From the NCBI GenBank assembly GCA_025786725.1, contig JAHLTZ010000023.1, positions 124,001 to 188,000 on the forward strand: a stretch of DNA of 64,000 nt, given 5' to 3'. Numbering within the stretch: the stretch's first letter is position 1; each line of letters opens with the position of its first letter. The notes beneath the pieces are model-generated. The model did no database searches. It was not told the DNA's origin and worked only from the letters and a program-made list of their open reading frames with translations. The DNA comes from Syncephalis fuscata (taxonomy: Eukaryota > Zoopagomycota > Zoopagomycetes > Zoopagales > Piptocephalidaceae). Made by a program: the position numbers and the translations under genes. Of the stretch, positions 10,038-21,176 are shown piece after piece.

Positions 10038-12390
10038 TTTGAATGTATATATGCCGAACAATTTTTAAAAAAATAACTTTTAGCACTATATTTAAATTAC
10101 GACGATATTATTATTGCTAATGCTTACACGTTATCATTAACAACTATATTTTCTAGTATGCCTATATTTTTATTAAAGCTATTTATCATAACTTTATAAC
10201 ATAATGATGTGGGGCAGGCCAATAATTAGCTAATACTGGCTATCACTCTAAATAAAATCTATTATCATAAATGTTGGCTTGTGGTACAACGAATACAATT
10301 ATCGTATATTACTTATTATAGTGGAGCTATAGAAAGCTTTTATAGCTATTTGAACAAAAAAGAAGGCATAAAGGTATTGGCAATAGGCTTGTTGGTAATT
10401 GTAGCATTTTACGATTATTTATTTGTTTTATTGTTTCTTTAACCTCATTACATTATATTAAAAATTTTAATAAAATTTGCGCAATTCAACAAGACATTTG
10501 TTTTATTGAGCATCATGATGGGCGGTGAATGATATCATCATCAAATACGCATCATTATATATTTATTATCCAGTATGCATATATACTTTATTCACTTATA
10601 TCATTAAATCATTGTATTTGCACATTACTGCGTTATTGCAATTGGCGCTACTTTTATTCCTGGCCTATTCCATTTTAAACTTTTTATTTTTATATATGCC
10701 CATCATTTGGTTTTAATATCACAAAATTCATAACTAATTGGAATTAATTATTTTAATCATAATTAGTTTTTAACAAGTGGGCTAATAAATACTTTAATAA
10801 AGTAATAAATCTGCATATACTTGTATTATTTGTACTATCAATATAGCTAAATAAGCAAAATGAATCAAAGTTTATTTTTAAAAAAGTTAGAATAAAGCAA
10901 ACAACAATCCTGGATAGCTCGTAAATCATATATAATGTAACATATAAATATATAGTGCATATGACCTAATGAATGTGTGGCAAAAAAATAGTTGCATTTT
11001 ATTAATAATAAAGTTAGAGCAAAAACAGTTTTGGATAGAGGAAGGCTAGATGAGTATAAAATGATATATAAAATGATAAATGTACGGTAAGAAAGCATAT
11101 AAAATAATGTTAAAGTTATAGTGCATATAGTGCAATGAGTGAGATGCATTGAAACATATAAACAATAAATGTGCCTAGTATATCATTAAATGCTGTATAG
11201 TAGTGTGGGATATAATGGAAATGATATAGGTGAATTTAGTATATATGTGTACTGAATAATGAATCTATGGTGATAAGTATTTTGATTACTAACGTTACTC
11301 ACCACCCACCATCATGCTCAATAGAAAAAAAGTAGTATTAAATTTGACTAATTACAATATGTTGGTATTCACAATAAATCCCTTTTGTTTAATTAATAGA
11401 AAAATAACGTATAGCTGCAATAAGTAAGAATGTGTCAATATCTTGGCCCAATTTTTTTGCCAAATTATCAAAATTCATTATATTTTGGTTACATAGTTGC
11501 CAATTTATATCTAAAAAATATATAAAATATTATCCAACCATGCCATACATACTCCATATACGAGCATGGAAAAGCTAAATAAAAACTTTGCTATTTAGTG
11601 ATTATTTGCAATTAAAATCTAATGATATTGAAATGGCATATTGCAAATTGGCAAAATATTTAAACCCAAATAAATGTTTACAAAACACTAAATTATAAAT
11701 TTGAATATAAAGTATGTAAAAGTATCAATAAATGATTTAGTATAATTAAGTAGTAAAATACATTGCTATATGAATTAAAAAACAATAGTAAAATCTAATT
11801 AATAAAATGCTAATAGTGCTATATATCACTTTGCGTAAAATACAGCAATTGTGGAGCCACATTAAATACTTTCTTTTACTACATTATGAATTAATAAATG
11901 TGTGTCATTTTGTTTAATTATTAATATTGTTAATAATAATAATATTGTTATTATTGTTGTTGTTATTATTATTGTTACTATTATTACTATTATTATTAAC
12001 TGTTGTCTTCTATACAGCTTAAACGTAACATCCCCATTCACACATACACATACGTGTATATATATGTATGTATAATAAACAGTTCTGGCAATAGGAAAGA
12101 TAACATTATCGTATAATAACGTCCATCAAAGTCTTGTTCATTGCTAAGATATATGCATGCTGACATGGATGAACATATCATCGAACGTGATAACACGAAT
12201 ACCGTGTCAATGGCTGAGTGATACGAGAAAGGAGATAGATAGATAGATAGATAGATAGAATAAAAGTAAAGAAAAAATAAATGGAGAAAAACAAGCGCCA
12301 TGGAAATAAATCATGTATACGAATTGGCTAGTAAATGGTTAGTTATAATTTCATAGGTTGGTCGCGCAATTAATTGGAGTGTGCTATTGC
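10038..12390. other. AT-rich gene-free region with a decayed inverted repeat
   Basis: No gene was supported. About 10495-10720 and 11040-11330 are diverged inverted copies of each other (for example TTGAGCATCATGATGGGCGG against the complement of CCACCATCATGCTCAA). Near the right end are an AAT/ATT triplet tract (about 11925-12000) and a GATA tract (about 12232-12258). Confidence 0.5.
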
Positions 12391-15300
12391 TTAAGCAAGT
12401 GTGCCGTCACCTTGAACGTTCATGAAACCTTTGCTCTTCAAGTCGAGTCGTTCAAGTAAATTGTGGTAAATAAACTTGTAACTCCAAATATTACCCTTCA
12501 TACGACGAATATCGACAATGTAAAGATTTGTAAGGTTCTTAATCTTGCAAATTTCCACAACAAAGCGGACTTCATCACCAGCATCAATGCTGGGCTCTCC
12601 GTAGACAGGCTGGACGACCGTTGTCTGAGTAGCTGAGCTAGCAAAGATAGACTCGCTATCTGGAATGGCTGCCGAGCCTGATGAGTTAGATGTAGTCCTT
12701 GTTGAACCAACAATAGATGCTGGATTGTCGTTACTGCTGCCGCTACCTGCACCGGGAATAGCATGTGGTACTGATAGACGTCTACCAAGTAGACCACGTA
12801 GCGTGCTGGTTCGTTTCCAAGTATTACTACCGCTAGACAGCGAGTCTTGCTGGCTGCCGGCGGATGACGAGGTGGCAGTCGTTGTGGTACGTTTTGGTGC
12901 ATGGCGACTTGGACGAACGCACTTGAACTTGAATTCACTTTCACGTAATATTTCAAGACCCATTTCAAGAATAATTGCGCGAATCTCTGTGACCACTTCC
13001 TTCGGTGGACGTGATGTTAGGGCACCTTCATCAATGGCACCGCCATGTGTACGTAGCTTGACGTCATGGCCCGGCAAAATGTTGGTAGGCGATGAACGAC
13101 GTGGATGTTCGCCTCTGGGTATTGGTTTGCCTAATGAACGTTTACGGAACCATTCCATTACCTTCTTGGCCGTACTTGTGCTGCTACCATCAACACGCGA
13201 TTGCCCCTTATTTCTTCCGGAAGCGGCCGATATGTCAGTACCATTTTGCTCTTCAGAAGCAATAAGTGCCGCATTGGCTGCTGATTTAGATTCACCGTCG
13301 TGATGGAACAAATGGCTAAAGTTACCACTCATTACTTCGCTAAATGCCTTGCGTTTTGAATTGCCACTACGACCTGGTACAGAGCTCGAATTGCTGCCAG
13401 AACGACGGTCGAAAAGCATGCTTGTCAAGTTAGAACGACGTTCACGACCAGAGTCAGAATCATTGCCTCGACTACCGGTGGAGTGGATTGAGGCATTATC
13501 GGCGGTAATTGATCGATGGCGTTCTGAGCGTGAATTATTTGAATGTGGCAGATCCGCAATAACATCATCCTCTTCGGCCATTCGAGTATATGGCATCATT
13601 GTGGTGGGACGTGTTTTTGTAGGACGTGTTGGATGCTTCTTGCCTTGTTTACCAGCAGCCGATGCATCATCCAACGTTCCTTTGCCCCAATTAGGCTGAG
13701 GCGAAATGGGTGGTGATGGAAAGGCAGCCGCCGTTGCGTCACCATTCTGTTGCTCGCCAGAAAGTGAAGTAGATGAGCTGCCATCTGCTCCAAGTGCATG
13801 ATCGTCGCGGAATCTAGCACCGATTTCTGTGCCATCTACCAATGGCTCCATTTCCATTGGATTGTTATTATACTCTAACTGAATTGTATGCCGCTTAGGA
13901 TTGGAGGTAGATGGTGGAGCAAGTGATGCTGCAGGAATAGAGGCTAAATGCGTAGCCGATGCAGGTGGATGTTGATAGCTAATTTGAGCAGGTGCATGAG
14001 TAGCTGGATCGACCATCACAGATGGTAGAGCTTCAATATCATCGCCGTGGGTCTCTTCAAAGATATGAGCGTAAGCGGCAAGCCAGCGATGTTTCTTAAT
14101 GACATCCATGGTGCAGCGACGGCGTGGATCGGGTACGAGCATTTTACGAAGAAGATCACGAGCATCTGGACTAATGTAATCAGGGAATACCAGTGAAGTA
14201 GCCAGAATGTATTTGTACAATAGATTGATGTTGTCGCCGTCAGGATTGGCTGGATCGTCGTCGTATGGTAGATAGCCGGCAAGCATGGCGTATAAGATAA
14301 CACCACATGACCAAATGTCCACAGCCGTGCCAACGTACATACCCTCGCTAACGACCAATTCAGGAGCAGCATAGCAAGGTGAACCGCACGAAGTAGCCAT
14401 TAAATCACCTTGTGAAATGTCAAACTGATTTGCAAATCCAAAATCTGTAATAATAACATCACGATTACGATCTAACAAAAGATTTTCCTTTAAATAGTGG
14501 TATCGTGTCAGTAATCGTCTTTTTAAATCACTATTTATCATACTGCACATACCAGTTTTAAATCACGATGTACAATATTTTTAGAATGCATATAGCTAAC
14601 ACCTAAATACAAAAGCAGCAATATTAGCCATTACTTACATTATCATAATATCTAATTAATTACTTACCGCTAATAAGCTGAGCAAACAAACGGCCTGCGT
14701 CTCTTTCTTTTAAATAACGATGTGCCAGAATATGGTCAAACAATTCACCACCTAATTATCATCATAATATCAATTAATTAAATAATTTCTACTACTAAAC
14801 TAATCATCCTATTTACCAGAAGCGTATTCCATCACAATACCAATATATTTTTCTGTTTCAATAACATCAAATAATCGAACAACATTAGGATGTCGAACCG
14901 ACTAATTAATAAAAATAAAATAAAAAGTTATTTTCTATAAATATTAAATACAGCTTTTACACAAATACTTACTCGAAGTACCATAATTTCACGCTTAATT
15001 TTTGCTAACCGCGTACTGCTATCGACGTTTTCTTTACGAATAAGCTTAATAGCCGCCTATAAGCAATTAATACCAGATTAATATTGTTAAACCGAATAGG
15101 AGCACTAATTGATAACTTACCTCTTCACCTGTATCGACGTGCATGCCCAGCTTTACTTTGGCAAACTCGCCTTCACCGACTGTCTGCAGCATAACATAAG
15201 GCCCAAGCATGTTGTGTTTTTTAGGATACAGTCTTGCAGAGGCAGAAGCACGATAGCCATGCCCTCCACTGCCTGCCTGTGTGTTAGGCACTATTTGGTC

Positions 15301-15411
15301 TCCCGCCGCACTGGGTAGACTTGGCATAGGAGGCACCACATCGGCATCGTATGCATGCTGATAATTCATCGGCACAGGAGTAGACACGGGACGAGTTGAG
15401 CGGTCCGTCAT
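12391..15411 (-). CDS. KIN4: CAMKL/KIN4-type serine/threonine protein kinase
   Basis: Six exons: 15121-15411, 14973-15056, 14817-14901, 14668-14751, 14553-14602, 12391-14487, about 896 aa. The kinase domain spans roughly residues 70-335: glycine loop GEGEFAKV, lysine in AAIKL, HRDLKLEN (split by an intron), DFGFANQF, activation loop [12 protein letters not shown]. The insert [19 protein letters not shown] is typical of fungal KIN4 kinases. A long Ser-rich linker follows, and the last 55 residues look like a KA1 domain ([13 protein letters not shown]...KSKGFMNVQ), which in the family binds membranes. Yeast Kin4 acts in the spindle position checkpoint; that role is known from yeast and only inferred here. 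The start is the ATG just after a likely 5' leader intron ending TTACAG. Confidence 0.88.
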
Positions 15412-17272
15412 TTTGTTTGTTTCTGTAATACCAACCAATATATAAGTATCATACCGATAAAGATCAATAAGCCACGTTATTCCAAATACTACAGTACTTT
15501 AGCGTAGATGGCTGATGACCTGGTGAGACACATATAAACGCACACCATATACAGCCACACACAAACACACAAACACCCAAGTAAATAAACGCACCACAGT
15601 AGTTTGGCGTGCAATTATCGCCGTTAAATAAAAAGTAATAAGATAAAACTACTTTACGGCAAACAAACAATACAGTGCATATACCCTTGAGTATAAATAA
15701 GAGAGAGAGAGAGGAAAAGAATCAATAAGAGAAAAGGTGTGGATGAGTGTGAGTAGTATGTGATGACAGAGGAAACAAAAGAGACACAATAGCCAAGGTC
15801 ATAGAACTGCGTGAGTGTGATGATATGTGTGCATGGGTGAATGATTGAATGAGTGAGTGAATGTGTATATGCAACGTTAATACAATTAATGTTGTTACTA
15901 ATAATAATATAATTGTAACAATAACACCAATAATATACAACAAATACTTTTTACTTATTAATAATATTATATACTCTATACTATACATAATGTTTCATTT
16001 GCCTTTTACAAGCATTTTATATTTACTCACATTCACACACATACACACATACACACAATTATATACACACATTCATCAATTCATCTAGAAAAGTCCGAGC
16101 ATTGTAGGTGAACAAACAATTAAACCCCGATAACGGGCGCTAAACCGGAGTTCAATTATCGTTCAGCCAGTCAGTACATAAATACACAACCAGACACAAG
16201 AATGGTCTGAATAGATAAAAACAAAAAACAGTGACGAAAATAGCTTAACGCAAGAAGAAAGCGTCACATTATTATCAGGATATGGTAACAAAGCTTTACA
16301 TTACAAGTAGTATAAAGAGAGCAGTACCACTAACCACTCTCCTTTTCTGCTATCTGTATAACCAACCGCTACTACTACTATCTATACTCCCTCTACCACC
16401 ATTACTATCGCTATTACTCCGACAGCTAAGTATCCTCCTCACCCTACTGTCCCACCTACCTCCTAAATAAATAGCGTATACGATTACAAACCTTGAACAA
16501 TGAGTAGACCCGTTTTAATGGGACAAAACTAGATGAGTACAATAGTTGATAAGGAGAAGTGCTAAAGCTGTGCGCGCATACACACGTATACACACACACT
16601 CAAACGTACACACATAAGCACACACACAGAACGCGTGTGAAAAGGAGCAGTATCCGCTAGACGAAGAGAAGGAGAAGAAGGAGGAGGAAGAAGAGTAAAG
16701 ATAAAGGGGGTATGCACGCCACAGACCAACAAACAAATAAAAGAAAGCGAGAACGATGTGTGAAAGAAAGTGGCAGTAGTAATAGCGAGAGAAAAAGTTA
16801 ACGTACTTTTATTACCACAATATAACCACCGTATTACGAGTAACAATTGACGCAGTCGTGTGAATCTCAATGAATATTGGTCAAGTGGGTGGAGTCGGCG
16901 CGTGGAACAGAGAGAAATAGAAACGATGAAAGAATAAGAGAGAGAGAGAGAGAAGCGGAGCCAATTGTAGAGAAATGGGCCACTCTATAAAACAGTACAA
17001 CGTGTACAGTGCACACACTATGATAGACTGACAGATCCGATACTCACACCGTGATAGATAGAAAGAAGTAAGTAGGATAGTTAGTTAGCGGGTTTAGTTA
17101 GCAATTGAAGAGGGCTAGGCCACAAATGATATAATGATGAAGTATTGTTGATCAGTTGATTACACTATGGATAACTATTTTATATAAAGTGAATGAATAG
17201 AATAGTTACAGTATATAGTACTGGATGGAGTAGCCTGTCATGGGCGCAGTCACCAGTCAAGCGGTTTGTCGT
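15412..17272. other. Intergenic with simple repeats upstream of the kinase gene
   Basis: It contains CA/TG-rich tracts (about 15536-15570, 16030-16075, 16570-16630), GA tracts (about 15700-15713, 16937-16952), and one GCGGAG element (16955-16960) of the kind seen in other upstream regions. No gene was supported. Confidence 0.5.
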
Positions 17273-17434
17273 TCACGGGACATGCAGTATGAACACGCGC
17301 TTCTTGTCAGGAGACCACGCGGCTCGCGAAACATAATGCTGTAAAGGCGATAAATGACCAGAATCGCCTTGTGACTGAAACGGCCCATTAATACCTTTGA
17401 AAGTCAATTTGATATGGATATCGCGTGTTAACAA
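17273..17434 (-). other. Possible terminal coding exon of an unidentified gene
   Basis: A 53-codon open stretch, rich in G+C for this region, reads from a possible GTAG acceptor to a TGA stop. It ends SRAAWSPDKKRVFILHVP. I could not find a convincing upstream exon: a GTAAGT donor lies only 22-26 bases before it, too short for the introns seen elsewhere. It may be the end of a small gene or chance. Confidence 0.2.
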
Positions 17435-17736
17435 CTACCTGTAAATGGTGTATTACTTACCGGATTGTTTTAAAAAACTAATCTACTTTTAGCCTAATTT
17501 CTATTTAACTATGCAGTTATATTGCTATAGTTACTAATGTTATTTCTGCAGCTTTGTATGAATATATATGAATAAACTATTTGTTAATTAAGGTCAATGC
17601 ACATGGGTTGGCAAATAGCGGGGATGCATAATTGCTATTAAACTCTAATAGCCATTTATTTAACTACTGTAGCATGTTAATGTGCCAATGGCCATATCTA
17701 TTAACACTATTCTATACTACGAACTAGCTTTTATTC

Positions 17737-18320
17737 TTAAGGAGCAAATAAAACACGGCTCCTGCCATTGAAAGTAACAAATGATGGGCGCGACTCAACT
17801 TCTTCCACCGTTCTAAATTGGTACACACTCAAGGTCAGCACTATTATGGTAGCGAGGATAAACACCAAGCTGTAAACTTGCTCGTCAACTTACTGAGCGG
17901 CCATGGCATTCTCAAGTAGCGCCTCGTGCAAGGGACCCGACACAAATGTGATACCGATCATCAGTAGTAGTGTAGCCGTTAGGCATTCGGTAATAATCTA
18001 GGATAGAACGTGGCGCAACAAGAGCAAGGTTAGTAGCTCGTGTGTTTATATAGAACGCGCTATTCCACATCGCACTAGCTTACATCGAACGGTAGACCAT
18101 CGACTGGTCGTGCCACAGCCTTCAAGTACGAGAGATCTAGCGTGGCATGAATAATACTGCAATAAAGCACTTGGCATCGCTTAGCGTGGCTGTGCATTCA
18201 CTTACGTTCGTAGGTGGAATAGCCGGCATGAGTCAATAGTACGAGTCCAATCGTACATAGCACTCGTCCAAGAGGACTAGCACTTGACGGTGAAGCTTTC
18301 GAAGTGATTGGTACCGACAT
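17737..18320 (-). CDS. EMC5: EMC5 / MMGT-family ER membrane complex subunit
   Basis: Four short exons, 18206-18320, 18084-18136, 17894-17997 and 17737-17812, join in frame to a 115-aa protein. Two transmembrane segments are visible: LCTIGLVLLTHAGYST (about 20-35) and ECLTATLLLMIGITFVSG (about 60-77). Family hallmarks are the HAGYSTYEHLSYLKAV loop, LPFDIITECL, and the C-terminal SRPSFVTFNGRSRVL. EMC5 is a core subunit of the ER membrane complex that inserts tail-anchored and multipass proteins; the animal relative was first described as a magnesium transporter. All three introns have GTAAG-type donors. The start ATG lies 320 bp from the divergent ARO7 start, so the two genes share one promoter region. 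Confidence 0.9.
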
Positions 18321-18640
18321 TGATGTACAGAGTCAAAAGTACCTGTAAGAATAACGTATACGTGTAGAATTAAAAGGGTTCTTTCCTAACTTCTTACCAC
18401 TCATCCACACTGTTGTCTAGTATCAAAAAATACCAACTATATAACAGAGATATCAGTATGTCACACTCCGCTTTTCGCTATCTATTTCTTTGGCTTTGTT
18501 CAAGTATTCGTTATCACTTGACTACTACTATCAGCTCGCTAGGTTACTCCTGTTCTCGTTCTATCTTTCTACTTTTTACTTTTAGTCACTTACTGACTGT
18601 CCCTCTGTTCTCCACGTACACTAGCGCTATTTTGATAAAT
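18321..18640. promoter_or_regulatory. Shared promoter region of EMC5 and ARO7
   Basis: 320 bp between two divergent start codons. It contains ACTCCGC at 18465-18471, the same heptamer found in other intergenic regions of this block, followed by a pyrimidine-rich leader on the ARO7 side. The role is inferred from position only. Confidence 0.45.
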
Positions 18641-19672
18641 ATGGATTTACTTCATGTTAACTCGACTGGTTTGTCATTGGACAAAATGCGCAGTACACTT
18701 ATTCGGCTTGAAGATACTATTATATTCGGTAGGTAGTACTGATATCTATAGACTTGTAGCTTAGAGTAGGTTAGCGTTGATCGAACGGGCTCAATTTGCA
18801 TGGAATCCACGTATCTATGAAAAGGGCTCTTTTAACTTTGGCGATGGCTATGATGGATCGTTTTTTGAGTACTTTTTACACGAAGTAGAATCAGTTCATG
18901 GTAGGCTGCATTAAATACTATATACATATATATATGTATATATGTATATTAAACATTTATTAACTATGTAACATGACAATAGCACGCGTTCGTCGTTATC
19001 AAAGGTAAGATGTGATGATAGAACACGTCATCAGTCCATCTAATCCGACTAGTCCCGACGAGTATCCATTTACCAAGAATCTACCGGAGCCAATTCTGCC
19101 ACCGCTTGATTATCCACCTATGTTACATGCCAATAATGTTAATATCAACGATAAAGTAATGCAAGCCTATTTAAATCGTATTGTACCAACACTGTGCAAT
19201 GATACCGACGATCAAAACTATGGATCATCGGCTACACGCGATATTGAGTGTTTACAAGCACTGTCTCGCCGTATTCATTATGGTTAGTCTATTGTCAGCT
19301 ATGTATGAATAGACTAATAATTATACTGAATTAACATTAGGTAAATTTATTGCGGAGGCCAAATTTGTAGCCGATCCTGAAGGTTACACCAAACTAATTC
19401 GTGCCAATGATCGTGTGGCAATTGAGACACTTTTGACGGCCCCTGAAGTGGAGGCACGTCTACTACGACGCCTTCGACGCAAGGCACTGGTCTATGGTCA
19501 GGATATTACCGAGGATAGTGCAGACGCATGCAATATAACCATTGTAGCAAGTCCCACTGAACGGCCTGGTAAAATCAATTTGGATTTAGTGGTTGAGTTG
19601 TATGAAAAATTTGTTATTCCTCTTACAAAAGAGGTCGAGGTTGAGTATTTGATGCAACGACTCGATAGTTAA
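18641..19672 (+). CDS. ARO7: Chorismate mutase (Aro7 type)
   Basis: Five exons: 18641-18728, 18775-18900, 18983-19004, 19053-19282, 19341-19672; 265 aa, close to yeast Aro7 (256). It converts chorismate to prephenate, the branch step to phenylalanine and tyrosine. All-helical eukaryotic AroQ signatures: MRSTLIRLEDTIIF at the N terminus, ALIERAQFAWNPRIY, GSFFEYFLHEVESVHARVRRY, LPEPILPPLDYP, NYGSSATRDIECLQALSRRI, and KVYGQD-like LVYGQDI near the end. The GS-ATRD loop belongs to the allosteric region that senses Trp and Tyr in yeast; regulation here is inferred. Exon 3 has only 22 bases. For intron 3 the 48-nt choice ending at 19052 gives RRYQSPDEYPF and was preferred to a 30-nt alternative. Confidence 0.95.
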
Positions 19673-19776
19673 TTCATAGTTTATAATAAAAGAGCTAAAG
19701 CAGTATATCAAAGGCATAATAGGACAAATACGAACTTTATAAAACAATCATATTACTACTACTGCTGCTGCTACTA

Positions 19777-20502
19777 CTACTCGCTATCAGTCCAGCGCAC
19801 GGCAAATTGGCCAATGACTGGAACCATGAATCGATTCAATGAAGATCCATTTTTATAAGCTTGGAGCCTAATAGCCGTGTTATAATGATATTAACGCAAT
19901 AAATAAACAGTACTTACATCAAGAATGCAATAAATACAAAGCTGGTAATGAGTAACAGTTTAGCAAGGAGTGATGAAATGAGTGCCAAAATCACGTAAAA
20001 TAGCTAATATCGATTATTAAATATCAATTATTAAATATTAAATATTAATTAATACAATAACTATTTATATAAATACATACCATGATAGGTGCGAATATAA
20101 GGCACGACTGCCAAGCGTGAAAGCGTACATAGTCGTTCTTTTGTTCGCAAATCAAAAAGAAGACACCTAACAATAACAACATTATTGTCATGGTTACAAA
20201 CAATGCCATAGTTAGTATTTGTAACTCATCTTATCGCTACACTTACCGCTGAAACAGCCAAGTAGATAGGTCAAGGATGCCTCGACATCGACTCGGATTG
20301 GTAGAGAGGTTTCGTACTTGTTGATCCGTGTACCCGAATTACTTGGTTGATTTGGTGATTGGTAGGAAGCATTGGCAAATGGATTTGCACTAGAGCCTGC
20401 ACGGTCACTGCTATTTACCGGTTGGTACTGGCCAGTAGGTGGCCGAGATGACTGGTAAGAATCAGTATATGGACTAAACGCTGCTGCAGCTTGGTGATCC
20501 AT
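19777..20502 (-). CDS. DUF4870 / UPF0132-type small membrane protein
   Basis: Four exons: 20247-20502, 20081-20166, 19918-20003, 19777-19867; about 172 aa. Residues 1-70 are a Ser/Pro/Gln/Asn-rich cytosolic-type tail. Then come SLTYLLGCFSGVFFLICE (transmembrane 1), the hallmark KNDYVRFHAWQS, a second segment CLIFAPIMLFYVILALIS running into LLAKLLLITSFVFIAFL, and a C terminus with GQFAVRW. The RFHAWQS box between helices is characteristic of this Tic20-like family, whose function in fungi is not established. The start ATG was chosen because upstream codons lie before a stop-free but unconserved stretch. It is convergent with ARO7, about 100 bp apart. Confidence 0.8.
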
Positions 20503-21176
20503 GGATAAGTACGAGTGTAGGAAGGGGGCAACAACGGCGGCGGCAGCGGCGATAACACCAAAATCAAATAGCACGAATAAGGCTACACAGTGAGATGCAG
20601 TATGCAAGTTATAGATGAGTTACTGGTCGCTACAGTTAAAGTAGATAAGGGATGGAGCGTAGCGAAGTGATGGCAAGATAGAAAACGAAAGAAGAACAAG
20701 TTATGGTTGAAATGGAAGTGTTAACGCCAAGAGACTTTTCATAGAAATTGATAGATTTCTATAGTAGCTGGTGTGTGTGTGTGTGCAACATTTATGCTAT
20801 TAACTACTTGTTTCATTTTGATTCATTTGATTCAAATAATTGCTTAATTTTTATGCATAATTAATAGTGGCATAATACATATAACTTAGAGGCCTATTTT
20901 ATAGAATGGACAAGACAGTATACAATATTTGTTCCCGTAAAAATAATAAATTTATATTACTTTTTAGATTGATCATATATTATATGTATTCTTAAAAAGT
21001 CTATATTAAATAGTAAAAACATATCAATTAAGCTTTTACCACTTTTATTCACATTATAATCATTTGCTTCATATTAAATAAAATGACAATAGTATAGTAG
21101 ACATTTACTCGCAATATAATTAAAAAAAGTATAACACAATTGGGTATAATACTTGTGCTCGAGCAGGTATCTTTAG
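20503..21176. other. AT-rich intergenic
   Basis: A TG dinucleotide tract (about 20770-20784) and AT-rich sequence. It is the upstream region of the membrane protein gene and the downstream region of ELMO. No gene seen. Confidence 0.5.

Noticed and set aside
10525-10716. Hydrophobic 63-codon frame
   Set aside because: It overlaps one arm of a decayed inverted repeat and has no further support.
15861-16088. Ile/Thr-rich frame over CA repeats
   Set aside because: It is a translation of dinucleotide repeats and AT-rich DNA upstream of the kinase.
19005-19034. 30-nt ultra-short intron in ARO7
   Set aside because: A 48-nt alternative ending at 19052 also keeps the frame, has a CTAAT branch-like site and gives the conserved RRY-SPDEYPF junction.
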